Source: Streptosporangium amethystogenes (lineage in GTDB: Bacteria; Actinomycetota; Actinomycetes; Streptosporangiales; Streptosporangiaceae). From it: a DNA stretch of 27,390 bases. The stretch spans positions 1 through 27,390 of the forward strand of contig NZ_JOEQ01000055.1 in the NCBI RefSeq assembly GCF_000721075.1. Direction: 5' to 3'. Under the pieces are notes generated by a model. That model had not been told where the DNA came from and ran no database searches. It saw only the letters and a program-made list of their open reading frames with translations. Both the position numbers and the translations under genes were made by a program. Positions 14,731-21,704 of this stretch are shown piece by piece; within the stretch, counting starts at the first letter, position 1, and each line of letters starts with the position of its first letter.

Positions 14731-15324
14731 TCAGCCGACCGTGATCGTGCCGTATGCGTAGGCGGTGTAGCCGTTCTCGTCCCCGCTGTGCCGACGGCCG
14801 GTCATGACCTGGCCCGGACCCGCCTCCGTGGAGTGGCTGCTCTCCTTCATGAACCCGGTCCAATAACGAGAGGTGAGCTGCAGCTCACTGCCGCGCCAGC
14901 GCAGCGTGCCGTACTTGTGGCGGGTGTCACCGTTCTCGTCCCCCAGGTGTTGCCTGCCGACGATGACCTGGTTGCCGGAACCGAGGAAGTATGAGTTGCT
15001 CTCCTTCTGCCTGGTGTTCCAATTCCAGTTCTCGTGTAGTACCGAGACCCGTTCACCGTCGATGTAGATCCGGCCGCACTGGGACATGGTCCAGTTGGTC
15101 TCGTCCCCGTAGTGGGCTCGGCCGATCAGCACCTCGTCCTGCGGGCACTCGAAGATACTGTCCGTTTCCTTGATGCGAATGAATTCTCCGTAGAAGATTT
15201 CGATGTTCGGTGTCGCGGCCTGGGAGACCGCCGCGGTTTTGGCTACCGCTGCGGATGCGGGGGCGGCGATCAGGGTGGCCAGGGTGGCTGCCGCCATCGC
15301 GACGGTCAGGGCCTTCTTGTACAT
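14731..15324 (-). CDS. Secreted protein with three GRxHxGDE repeats
   Basis: A 197-residue protein with a signal peptide (MYKKALTVAMAAATLATLIA, cleavage probably after ASA) and a short linker. Three repeats of about 50 residues follow, each with ES/TDS, then V-x-x-GRxHxGDExxxT-x(4)-G and a beta strand pair: GRAHYGDETNWT, GRQHLGDENGDT and GRRHSGDENGYT. The third repeat lacks its last strands; an N-terminal segment IEIFYGEFIRI resembles them, as if the fold closes on itself. I do not recognise a named domain; a beta-trefoil-like or calcium-binding extracellular module is inference. GGGGAA is eight bases before the ATG at 15324; an ATG two codons upstream (15330) is the alternative. It is probably exported. 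Confidence 0.75.
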   Translation of the reverse strand: MYKKALTVAMAAATLATLIAAPASAAVAKTAAVSQAATPNIEIFYGEFIRIKETDSIFECPQDEVLIGRAHYGDETNWTMSQCGRIYIDGERVSVLHENWNWNTRQKESNSYFLGSGNQVIVGRQHLGDENGDTRHKYGTLRWRGSELQLTSRYWTGFMKESSHSTEAGPGQVMTGRRHSGDENGYTAYAYGTITVG

Positions 15325-15507
15325 GCTCATGTTCCCCAGTTCGTGTTCCGCGTTATCCGACGTGCGCCGAGAGCATGGGTGCCGACGGCTCGCCATCATG
15401 TCTGGGAACAAGATCGAAGACGGCACTGAAGATCGCCTTGGAGTTGACTTGGGGCATTCTCGTGTCTACCTGCGGACGATCAGCTTGGCCCGTGAGCGTG
15501 GGTGGGA

Positions 15508-15533
15508 GATCCACAAGTGCAGTGATCCACAAG
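15508..15533. repeat. Short direct repeat upstream of membrane protein
   Basis: GATCCACAAG occurs at 15508-15517 and again at 15524-15533, in the 260-bp divergent gap between the repeat-protein gene and the four-helix membrane protein. It may be a paired regulator site for either gene. Nothing else definite was seen in this gap. Confidence 0.3.
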
Positions 15534-15587
15534 CGTCTCGCAAACAGCTTTCCCCATGCTCGAAACACAGCGACGAAAGGGGAACGA

Positions 15588-16115
15588 ATGAAGACTCCGG
15601 GAGGTGCTGTCGTGTGCCTGTTCGCGGCGGCCGTGGGCGAGCTGGTGGTCGCGGCTGGCACTCTCACCCTGCTGCCTGGGCTTCAGCTGGAGCTGACAGT
15701 CCAGAGCGAGCGCGACAGCGTTGCGGAATACTCCTCCTTGGAGAGCGCGGTGTCCTCCCTCCAGAGCTGCGTGTGGGCCTACACCGCAGCCGGCGTGATC
15801 ACGCTGGTCCTGGCGGTCCTGGCCTGGCGGCGAGGCGGGACTGTAGGGATGCGGACAGCCACCGCGTTGAGCCTCCTACCGTACGCGGTGTTCTATCTTG
15901 TCTTCGGCCTGCTGGGGTGGTCGTCGTTGGACGAGTGGTACGCCCAGCTGCCGGGGCGGATCTCGGACCATTTGCATGCGACCTTGTACTCGGACATGAT
16001 CCGCTTGCTGGGGGGCGCGGCCGGGCTCCTCTACCTCGCGGGGACGATCCTGCTGTTCTTCACCAAGCCGAACGTTCGCCAGGCGCATCGGGTCGATGCC
16101 TCCTCCCAGATGTGA
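15588..16115 (+). CDS. Four-helix membrane protein of unknown function
   Basis: A 175-residue protein with four hydrophobic segments: GAVVCLFAAAVGELVVAAGT (residues 5-25), AAGVITLVLAVLAW (about 66-80), TALSLLPYAVFYLVFGLLGW (about 92-111) and LLGGAAGLLYLAGTILLFF (about 140-160). Between helices 1 and 2 there is an extracytoplasmic Ser/Glu-rich stretch; the C-terminus is short and charged. AAAGGGG lies five bases before the ATG at 15588. No family was recognised. Its end overlaps by 56 bases, tail to tail, the end of the truncated phage frame, which supports a recombination junction there. Confidence 0.7.
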   Translation: MKTPGGAVVCLFAAAVGELVVAAGTLTLLPGLQLELTVQSERDSVAEYSSLESAVSSLQSCVWAYTAAGVITLVLAVLAWRRGGTVGMRTATALSLLPYAVFYLVFGLLGWSSLDEWYAQLPGRISDHLHATLYSDMIRLLGGAAGLLYLAGTILLFFTKPNVRQAHRVDASSQM

Positions 16116-16275
16116 CCGCCCACGACGAGGTCCGCCCACCAATCCGGCTGCGCACGATCAGCGACAGGCAGCAGGCGCACGGAGCGCCCGCCGTGGTGGC
16201 CTCCAGGGCCTCGCACAGGCAGCCGAGGAGTTCTTCGGCGAGTAGTAGGGCGAGCGTGTCGAGGTTCACGGCCAC
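16060..16275 (-). CDS. Phage head-tail protein, apparently truncated
   Basis: The frame starts VAVNLDTLALLLAEELLGCL, continues CEALEATTAGAPCACCLSLI, then runs into basic, structureless text (VRSRIGGRTSSWAVTSGRRH) to the stop. The first 40 residues look like the N-terminus of the small phage protein that follows the connector gene in actinophage head-tail modules; the remainder looks like host sequence read out of frame. The GTG at 16275 has GAGGAG six bases upstream and overlaps the end of the connector gene, so the pair was translationally coupled. The phage block seems to end at about 16.15 kb. Confidence 0.5.
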   Translation of the reverse strand: MAVNLDTLALLLAEELLGCLCEALEATTAGAPCACCLSLIVRSRIGGRTSSWAVTSGRRHRPDAPGERSAW

Positions 16276-17066
16276 GTAGTTCTCCTCGGGGGCCGGTAGT
16301 CCGAAGACAGGACCCGGGAGCGTTGCCGCAGCCCGTAGGGGTTGACCGAACTTAACCACTGGTCCACGTCGGGTAGGCCGGTTCGGCCTTTGTCGAGGTA
16401 GTCCATGGTGTCGATGAACGACATGGTCACCCCTTCACGGGTGACCGACTGGACGCGCTTGGGCAGGCGGCAGCCGGAGGAGCCGACGCACGCCTTGAGG
16501 AGCTCGCACGCGTACGCCGAGTAGGCCCACTGGGCGGCCTCGTCGAGCGGGATGCCGTGGGTGTAGGTGACGCCGAACGCGCCGCCGCCGAGCAGGTCGA
16601 GCGGCACTTCGAGGTCGGGGCAGGTGGGCCAGCACACGCCGTCGACGCGGACGAGTTCGCGGTAATTGTCGACCCAGTAGCTGGCCGGGGGGACGAGCTC
16701 GCCGTCCACCCGCACCTCGATGATCTCTTGGACGGGGCCGACGAGGGTCGTCTTGCAGACGGAGCAGCACGAGCAGCTGCTTTCGCAGCCGCAGCCGCCG
16801 CTCCAGCAGTTGATCCACGCCCCCGACGCGTTGATCATCGGGGTGAAAGGTGGCCCGAACGCGGGGCCGCGGCCCGGGTTGCAGTCTCGGCTGCAGGGCC
16901 GCACGGTGATTCGGCACAGCCCGTACCGGGCTCCAGAGAGCTTGTGCAGGATCGACGCGGCGACCCGCCCCACCCGGGTCTTCAGCGCGGGGTCGGCGTC
17001 ATCCCAGGCGTCGCAGCACGCGGGGGTGGGGTCTGGCCAGCACGGCTGGTGATCGTCTATCCCCAC
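16266..17066 (-). CDS. Phage head-tail connector/adaptor protein, cysteine-rich
   Basis: A 266-residue protein: GIDDHQPCWPDPTPACCDAW, DPALKTRVGRVAASILHKLS, ARYGLCRITVRPC, then WVDNYRELVRVDG, LGGGAFGVTYTHGIPLDEAA and SVTREGVTMSF. This pattern is what I associate with head-tail adaptor proteins of actinobacterial siphophages, which join portal to tail. It has 18 cysteines, including the cluster NCWSGGCGCESSCSCCSVC. The GTG at 17066, preceded by AAGGGA at good spacing, is the real start. The upstream in-frame ATG at 17108 lies in the loop of a strong terminator hairpin. The stop overlaps the next gene. Confidence 0.7.
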   Translation of the reverse strand: MGIDDHQPCWPDPTPACCDAWDDADPALKTRVGRVAASILHKLSGARYGLCRITVRPCSRDCNPGRGPAFGPPFTPMINASGAWINCWSGGCGCESSCSCCSVCKTTLVGPVQEIIEVRVDGELVPPASYWVDNYRELVRVDGVCWPTCPDLEVPLDLLGGGAFGVTYTHGIPLDEAAQWAYSAYACELLKACVGSSGCRLPKRVQSVTREGVTMSFIDTMDYLDKGRTGLPDVDQWLSSVNPYGLRQRSRVLSSDYRPPRRTTWP

Positions 17067-17089
17067 AGGTGTCCCTTCCCATGTTGGGG

Positions 17090-17126
17090 CCTTCCCCTGG
17101 GCGGTCATGCCCGTCCCAGGGGAAGG
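17090..17126 (-). terminator. Strong hairpin between tail-protein and connector genes
   Basis: A perfect 12-bp stem CCTTCCCCTGGG (17090-17101) / CCCAGGGGAAGG (17115-17126) with a 13-base loop that can form three further pairs. It lies five bases after the major tail protein stop on the minus strand. Confidence 0.8.
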
Positions 17127-17130
17127 AGCA

Positions 17131-17823
17131 TCAGAGGGTCAGCGGCTGGCAACCGCACTGTGGCTCGGGCGGCGGCACCGTGGTCGCGTGCAGGTCCAGG
17201 TGATCCTCAGGCCCGAACGGCGTGAGGAGCGGCCCTGCGGCCGGCGGGGACGCGTTGTCGGTCGGATCCACGTTGTACGGGCCAACACCCCAGTTGCCGC
17301 CGATCTCCGTCCGGGCGGTGATCTCAAAGTTCGCGCCGTCGTTCTCCAGCGTGAACCCGGTCAAGATCGCGTTCTTAACCCACGGCGCGAGAAAATATCC
17401 GTACAAGCGACTGCCGGTGAGCTGGCAGTTCTGCCCGGGGATGTCGGACCACACCTCCAGGGCAAAGCCGCCCTCACACAGGATCTTCTTCCCGATCCGG
17501 TTACCGACCGCGTTGCCAGCGAAGTCCAGCACCGACTGGTAGCCGGTCATCAGCGTCACAAGGTCCGGGTCGACGGAGCAGAACGACATCGTGAGGTTGA
17601 TCCACTTGAGCTCGTCGCAGCTCTTGCCTGACACGCAGAGATCGCCGTTGGCGTTCTCGACCTCCGTCTCGGTGCCTTCCTTGATCTCCGAGGCGTAGGC
17701 GATGGACACGAACCCCTTGGAGACGACCTGCGCGCATGGGCCCGGGACGACGTTGCCGCACTCATCGACGCGAGTAACACGCATGACTTTGCCGCGGACC
17801 GACGACCAGCATGTAGCGGGCAT
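17131..17823 (-). CDS. Phage major tail (tube) protein
   Basis: A 230-residue protein: MPATCWSSVRGKVMRVTRVD, VSKGFVSIAYASEIKEGTE, ELKWINLTMSFCSVDPDLV, TLMTGYQSVLDFAGNAVG, GYFLAPWVKNAILTGFTLEN, ANFEITARTEIGGNWGVGPY. This matches the major tail protein type of actinobacterial siphophages, the subunit that polymerises into the tail tube. It has ten cysteines. GAAGGGAA is about nine bases before the ATG at 17823, and the start fits the protein. A strong terminator follows. In a normal siphophage this gene comes after the connector genes; here it comes before them. Confidence 0.7.
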   Translation of the reverse strand: MPATCWSSVRGKVMRVTRVDECGNVVPGPCAQVVSKGFVSIAYASEIKEGTETEVENANGDLCVSGKSCDELKWINLTMSFCSVDPDLVTLMTGYQSVLDFAGNAVGNRIGKKILCEGGFALEVWSDIPGQNCQLTGSRLYGYFLAPWVKNAILTGFTLENDGANFEITARTEIGGNWGVGPYNVDPTDNASPPAAGPLLTPFGPEDHLDLHATTVPPPEPQCGCQPLTL

Positions 17824-18548
17824 AGGGGCGTTTCCCTTCATGTTCGAGATACGCCCGGCCCACAGCACAGCGGCTGCCACCCAGGTTACCCATGATGCCC
17901 TGGCGGATCAGCTCACGCGGAACGCATCGTGTGCGGCGACGCCGTCAGGCGAACGCGCGACCCAGCGATGCCGGAATTTCGCAACCAGGCCCCGCCGCCC
18001 ATCCGCGGACTCCATCATCGGCGGCGTGGACTCTATCGACGCTCGCGCCTTCCTCACCGAGGGCCTTCCAGGCTTTCCCGCCGCACTTGCTGTACGCGTC
18101 ACCACAGACCGGCGCCGCCGTCAACGCACTCCCCAGCGTCTTGGCCGACATCGGCCTACCCATCATGATCGTCGAGAGCGAAGAGACGTTCGTTATTCAA
18201 CCGGCTGGGCGCGGCTGGACCGCGACGGCGCTGGCCAAGGGCCGCGTACTGGTGGTTTTCGGTGTACGCGCCCGTTCCAGCCGTATTCCGGTGGCACTCC
18301 TTCAGTAGCTCCCGCGGTGTATCCCGCACGAGGTTGTGCCCGCTGCCGAGCGCGTGCGTGGTCCACGCGGGGTCCTCGCGCAGCCGTTGGTAGGGGTGAA
18401 GGGGGATTCACCGTCCCATCCGGCGCCGGCTCTGCGCGAGGTCGCCGGTTACGGAGCGGCTGGAAAAGCGAGGCGAGTGGGTGGGGTACGGCTCGGGTGT
18501 CGAAGAACAGCAAAGGACTACGCGCAAGGCTGCAATCCGCAGGTCAGA
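17824..18548. other. Region of degraded sequence, no intact gene
   Basis: About 725 bases with no gene I can support. A plus-strand frame at 17892-18308 has a plausible-looking C-terminal third (LPSVLADIGLPIMIVESEET, FVIQPAGRGWTATALAKGR) but an improbable basic N-terminus and no ribosome binding site. It may be a relic. A minus-strand scrap at 18297-18398 matches an alpha/beta-hydrolase C-terminus and is listed separately. Confidence 0.4.
18297..18398 (-). pseudogene. Alpha/beta-hydrolase C-terminal scrap
   Basis: The minus strand reads HPYQRLREDPAWTTHALGSG then HNLVRDTPRELLKE. The W-x(4-6)-L-x-x-GHNL-x-RD-x-P-x-EL pattern is the usual end of actinobacterial alpha/beta hydrolases, with the His of GHNL as the catalytic histidine. 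An in-frame stop lies just before it and no upstream part of the gene was found. It is a relic only. Confidence 0.4.
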
Positions 18549-19805
18549 TCACCGTAGGCCGGCGTAGGGAGGCCGCCGAAGCGCATCCGGATGGTGCGGA
18601 AACGGATGACACCGATAGTTTGCCTTCGCACGATCCGAAGGCCTGCGACGAGGTAATTTAACGACGCCACAGTTATTGGCCAGGAAGTTCAGCTTTCGAC
18701 GTACAACTGGATCCCAGTACGCTTTTTCCCAAGTCCTATTGGCTGCTCGTACCACGCTTCTTAACATTGACTCATTCCACGTGACTCCTCTGAAGGAGGC
18801 GCCACGCAAGTTGGCACCGTCGAAGCGCGCATCGCACAGATTGGCGCCGTTGAAGCAAGCTCCCTGTATCCGGGCCCCGACAAATTGTGCTTTTCTTAGT
18901 ACGGCATTGCCATATTGATGTTTAGGTGCGAACCGGGCCGCAACCAGATTGGAAAAGCTGAAGTCAGCTCCTGTGGCGTTCAACCTTGTTAAGAGTGCCT
19001 CCTCAAGGTTTGCATGCCGCAGGCTTGAATTGCTTAGATCGGTTCCGGCTCCATGCGCTCGCCACAAGCAACTTCCGGAAAGGTTGGCCTCGGCGAGGAT
19101 TGTTCCGGACAGGTCCGCTTCCGCAAGTTCCAACTCCGTCAGGTCCACTCCGGTTAATTGAGCCCCTGAAAAGTCAAGTGCGCAACGCCGAATTTCAGGA
19201 AGCAGATCAGGGAGGACAAAATGAGCGGCACACTCGAAAGCATGGGAGAAGATGCGGTCGATACAAGGCGTGCTCTCACTCATCTTCAAGTGCGCAAGAG
19301 TATAAAAATAGGTCTGCTTGTGGAAGGATTTATCCTCCTCCCGCAAGAAGGTCATCAGCCCAGCGGATGCTCCAGCGGCCATCTCGACCGAGCTAGAACT
19401 GGTTCCCGCAGTGACTGCGGCGAAGCGTTCGTCAAAGCGGCGTAAACTGTCGCGTTCTGACTGTTCACGCGCTTGCTGGCGTTCATTACGGCGTTTGTCG
19501 AGTTCCTGTACACCCGCAGCGATCGCGACAAAAACGCCAGCTAAAGCAACAAGGCTCCCGACGTGCTCAGCAGGACGATCACTCGAAAAGGCCAGAAAAA
19601 TCACGATCAAGGCGACTAAGATCGCGAGCACATAAAGCAGCGCATACATGTAGCGCGATGGCGATGCTTCTCGTACTTTCCTCCAGAATCCACTCTCTGG
19701 CTCGGAGGGCAGTTCTCGATGCAGCACTGGCCATGGTTTGTGACTCTTGGATTGGGAAGTTCGCTCTCGAAAGAGCTTCGAGAAACTCACTGGTCGGCCT
19801 TTCAT
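18549..19805 (-). CDS. Two-helix membrane protein with pentapeptide repeats
   Basis: A 418-residue protein. Two transmembrane helices lie near residues 50-75 (YALLYVLAILVALIVIFLAF) and 83-100 (SLVALAGVFVAIAAG). A charged coiled-coil-like stretch (LDKRRNERQQAREQSERDSL) follows, then a middle domain, and from about residue 205 a run of pentapeptide repeats: CALDFSGAQLTGVDLTELEL, ADLSG, ANLSG, TDLSN, ANLEE, ADFSF, GARIQ, ANLCD, ANLRG, ASFRG. Pentapeptide repeats form a right-handed beta-helix; the role here is unknown. The ATG at 19805 has GAGG six bases before it. The gene is clearly AT-richer than its neighbours and sits among phage tail genes, suggesting recent acquisition. The last 35 residues are basic and may be run-on. 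Confidence 0.75.
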   Translation of the reverse strand: MKGRPVSFSKLFRERTSQSKSHKPWPVLHRELPSEPESGFWRKVREASPSRYMYALLYVLAILVALIVIFLAFSSDRPAEHVGSLVALAGVFVAIAAGVQELDKRRNERQQAREQSERDSLRRFDERFAAVTAGTSSSSVEMAAGASAGLMTFLREEDKSFHKQTYFYTLAHLKMSESTPCIDRIFSHAFECAAHFVLPDLLPEIRRCALDFSGAQLTGVDLTELELAEADLSGTILAEANLSGSCLWRAHGAGTDLSNSSLRHANLEEALLTRLNATGADFSFSNLVAARFAPKHQYGNAVLRKAQFVGARIQGACFNGANLCDARFDGANLRGASFRGVTWNESMLRSVVRAANRTWEKAYWDPVVRRKLNFLANNCGVVKLPRRRPSDRAKANYRCHPFPHHPDALRRPPYAGLR

Positions 19806-19872
19806 GGACAACCTCAGCAAAAACCCGGCAGCGGACCATTGGAAACCGACGCACTCGCCCTTTGACTGTTAC

Positions 19873-19900
19873 CCATCATCCGCCGGGCGCCGGATGATGG
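19873..19900 (-). terminator. Hairpin between tail-fibre block and pentapeptide gene
   Basis: CCATCATCCG (19873-19882) pairs perfectly with CGGATGATGG (19891-19900) across an eight-base loop. It would end transcription coming leftward from the tail genes, insulating the pentapeptide gene. The remaining gap from 19806 to 20140 is AT-rich around 19980-20090, with no gene recognised. Confidence 0.55.
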
Positions 19901-20140
19901 CAGTGAGGACGGGCATCCCAGCGACAGCATTATCCGTCGTCAGAAGATCTTACGACCCGCCGGGCAATGGCCCCCTGGCACCATTACATGGCACTATTTA
20001 TCCTAGGCATCCCTACTGGCCCAGAGGAAGAGGCGAAAGCTCTATTTTGAACCAGGATTTTTAAAGGAAAACGCCATAAAAAGGCAAGGTCGCCTCCATC
20101 AAGCGCCGCCCCGCCGTTATCGCTTGGGCATCCAAGGGAA

Positions 20141-20443
20141 CTACAACTCGATCGCGACGGCGTGCACCGTCACCCCGGCAGCGGCAGCACCGACCGCGAG
20201 CACTCCGATACCGAGCAGCGTCACGCCCGCACTGACATCCACGTGCCCCACCGTCGAGGCCGCCGAGTTCGATGCGATCCTCGTCGAGCGGAATCCCGCG
20301 CCGGCCTCCACTGACAGCGCGACGATCGGCGGCACGGCGAACGGCGGACTCCAGACAAACGTGACGTCGCCTGAGCCGTTCGTGACGCCCTTCGACCGCT
20401 CGACCCGCCGCGGCGGGGGTGTGTACTCGCCGCCGGTTGCCAC
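20141..20443 (-). CDS. Small phage tail/receptor-binding-like protein
   Basis: A 100-residue beta-rich protein: GSGDVTFVWSPPFAVPPIVA, TVGHVDVSAGVTLL, ending TVHAVAIEL. The pattern 'F-x-x-PFAVPPxV ... xGxVxVSAG ... VxAxAI' resembles H-type-lectin-like domains found at the ends of phage tail fibres. This is a resemblance, not a firm assignment. The GTG start at 20443 follows the upstream stop by three bases, and GAGG lies eight bases before it, so the two are one transcript. Confidence 0.55.
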   Translation of the reverse strand: MATGGEYTPPPRRVERSKGVTNGSGDVTFVWSPPFAVPPIVALSVEAGAGFRSTRIASNSAASTVGHVDVSAGVTLLGIGVLAVGAAAAGVTVHAVAIEL

Positions 20444-20446
20444 TGA

Positions 20447-20920
20447 TTAGACCTCGCGCGTGGAAAGCACGGCGAAGTCGCTGCCGGTTACACTGGTGAA
20501 GGTGAATTCGTCCTGCAGGCTCTCGCCGGCCTCGCCTCCGCGGTCCACGCTCCAGGTGGCTGTAGACCCGGCGGGGAACACCACCGCTGCTCCGCCACCG
20601 ATGCTCATGGTGGGCGCCCCGGCGAACACCATGAACGTCACCGAGCGGGCGCCCGCCGCGATGGTAACGACGCCTGCCCCAGCCTGGCGCTGCGCCGTGC
20701 TGTCGATCTGCGGATTCGCTGCGGGCGGCTGCTGGGCGTCGCAGCGGACGACGGTGCCGGTCGGCGTGTAGGCCGTGGTCCCGTCGAGCGGGGTGTCCGT
20801 GACGACGGTCGCGCCGTCCTCGGTGCTGTAGCGGCGCAGGAAGCTCCCGGCGTCGTCACACAGGATCTCGTACTCATCATCGGGCGTGGCCGCGGCCACG
20901 CTCCCACTGGTACCGGACAT
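20447..20920 (-). CDS. Phage tail-fibre-like protein: one LCD/TGTV module plus a beta domain
   Basis: A 157-residue protein. Residues about 17-62 form one copy of the module found repeatedly in the large protein upstream: YEILCDDAGSFLRRYSTEDG, TPLDGTTAYTPTGTVVRC. The second half (VTIAAGARSVTFMVFAG, VVFPAGSTATWSV) is the domain that also ends two other proteins of this block. AGGAGG lies six bases before the ATG at 20920, a strong site. It is preceded by an exceptional hairpin and followed within three bases by the next gene. It is probably part of the tail tip or fibre. Confidence 0.65.
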   Translation of the reverse strand: MSGTSGSVAAATPDDEYEILCDDAGSFLRRYSTEDGATVVTDTPLDGTTAYTPTGTVVRCDAQQPPAANPQIDSTAQRQAGAGVVTIAAGARSVTFMVFAGAPTMSIGGGAAVVFPAGSTATWSVDRGGEAGESLQDEFTFTSVTGSDFAVLSTREV

Positions 20921-20947
20921 GAGGTGCCTCCTCGGGCGGGGTGGTGG

Positions 20948-21003
20948 GGCTAGAAGCGGATCGGCCCGCCGGTGACGGCCGGCGGGCCGATCCGCTCCTA
21001 GCC
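20948..21003 (-). terminator. Very long intergenic hairpin containing a stop codon
   Basis: 24 of 25 positions pair between 20948-20972 and 20979-21003 with a six-base loop. The inner arms are AGCGGATCGGCCCGCCGG and its exact complement. The TAG of the gene upstream lies within the outer arm. It is an intrinsic terminator or a transcript-processing hairpin. Confidence 0.85.
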
Positions 21004-21471
21004 GCTGATCTTGTTGAAGGCGAGGCGGGTGTTCCCCGTCTGGATGCCGGTGACGTTGACCGCCGTGCCATTGATCGTGTTCCGGTTGGCCTCCAGTCGC
21101 ATTGTGGCCGGACCGGCCACCGTGACGAATCTGCGAAAAGTGCTCAGCGCCACCTGTGTGGTCTGCCCGCTGCTGGGGGCGGCTTCATTGACCTGCTGCA
21201 CCGTGTAGTCCGTGCCGGGGATCGCGGCGCTCGCGGTGGCGTTGTAGAGGCGCGCCGAGATGTTGACGGCGAACGGCGCGGTGGCCGCTCCCCGGGCGAT
21301 CGAGGAGCGCACGGTGGCCGTGATCTCGTACGTGCCCGCCCCGGGGAGATCCACCGACAGCGCGGTATTCACCCACGTGTCGTTGGCGGCGGCGGCCAGG
21401 TTCACCGCCGCCGGGAGCAGCGCCTCCCCGCAGGAAGGCGCCGGACGAATCGAAGAGGAGGTACCCGTCAT
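20998..21471 (-). CDS. Phage structural protein of unknown role
   Basis: A 157-residue beta-rich protein: MTGTSSSIRPAPSCGEALLP, DLPGAGTYEITATVRSSIAR, APFAVNISARLYNATASAAI, FRRFVTVAGPATMRLEANRN. Alternating strands such as GTYEITATVRSSI and FAVNISARLYNA resemble jelly-roll/C1q-like tail-fibre head domains. Its ATG shares one base with the stop of the upstream frame (TGATG), so translation is coupled. The stop codon lies in the long hairpin. No specific family was recognised. Confidence 0.55.
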   Translation of the reverse strand: MTGTSSSIRPAPSCGEALLPAAVNLAAAANDTWVNTALSVDLPGAGTYEITATVRSSIARGAATAPFAVNISARLYNATASAAIPGTDYTVQQVNEAAPSSGQTTQVALSTFRRFVTVAGPATMRLEANRNTINGTAVNVTGIQTGNTRLAFNKISG

Positions 21472-21704
21472 CAGCCTGCCGTCCCTGCTTTGTAGGACCA
21501 GACGAGGAAGTAGTCCGCAGCGGCCGAGGCACCGGCGAACGACGCGGCGGCGAGGTTGCTGTCATCAGTGTCGTTCACCGACCAGGTGACGGAGGACCCT
21601 GCCGGGATGGCCTGGTTGCTGCCGCTGCTCATCGCCACGTTCACCGTGCCCGCGAGAACGGACAGGCTGACCGACTGGAGGCCCGGGAACTCTGTCTTCA
21701 GGTT
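21471..21704 (-). CDS. C-terminal domain of the large tail protein, separated by an amber codon
   Basis: Directly after the TAG that ends the 892-residue frame, the same frame stays open for 77 codons: NLKTEFPGLQSVSLSVLAG, TVNVAMSSGSNQAIPAG, SSVTWSVNDTDDSN, ADYFLVWSYKAGTAG. This is the same beta domain that ends the proteins at 20447 and 24380 (LQSVxxxVxxGxVxV ... IPAGxSxTWSV). No ribosome binding site or normal start codon precedes it; CTG at 21701 or an internal GTG/ATG would be needed. It is best seen as the natural C-terminus of the upstream protein, lost by a CAG-to-TAG type change, reached by readthrough, or restarted. Confidence 0.5.
   Translation of the reverse strand, partial: NLKTEFPGLQSVSLSVLAGTVNVAMSSGSNQAIPAGSSVTWSVNDTDDSNLAAASFAGASAAADYFLVWSYKAGTAG

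Noticed and set aside
15395..15600. Plus-strand frame starting MSGNKIEDGTEDRLG before the four-helix protein
   Set aside because: It runs out of frame into the membrane-protein gene and has no family resemblance; it is taken as leader/promoter DNA.
17067..17108. ATG at 17108 as start of the connector gene
   Set aside because: It sits in the loop of a strong terminator hairpin with a poor ribosome binding site. The GTG at 17066 has a good one.
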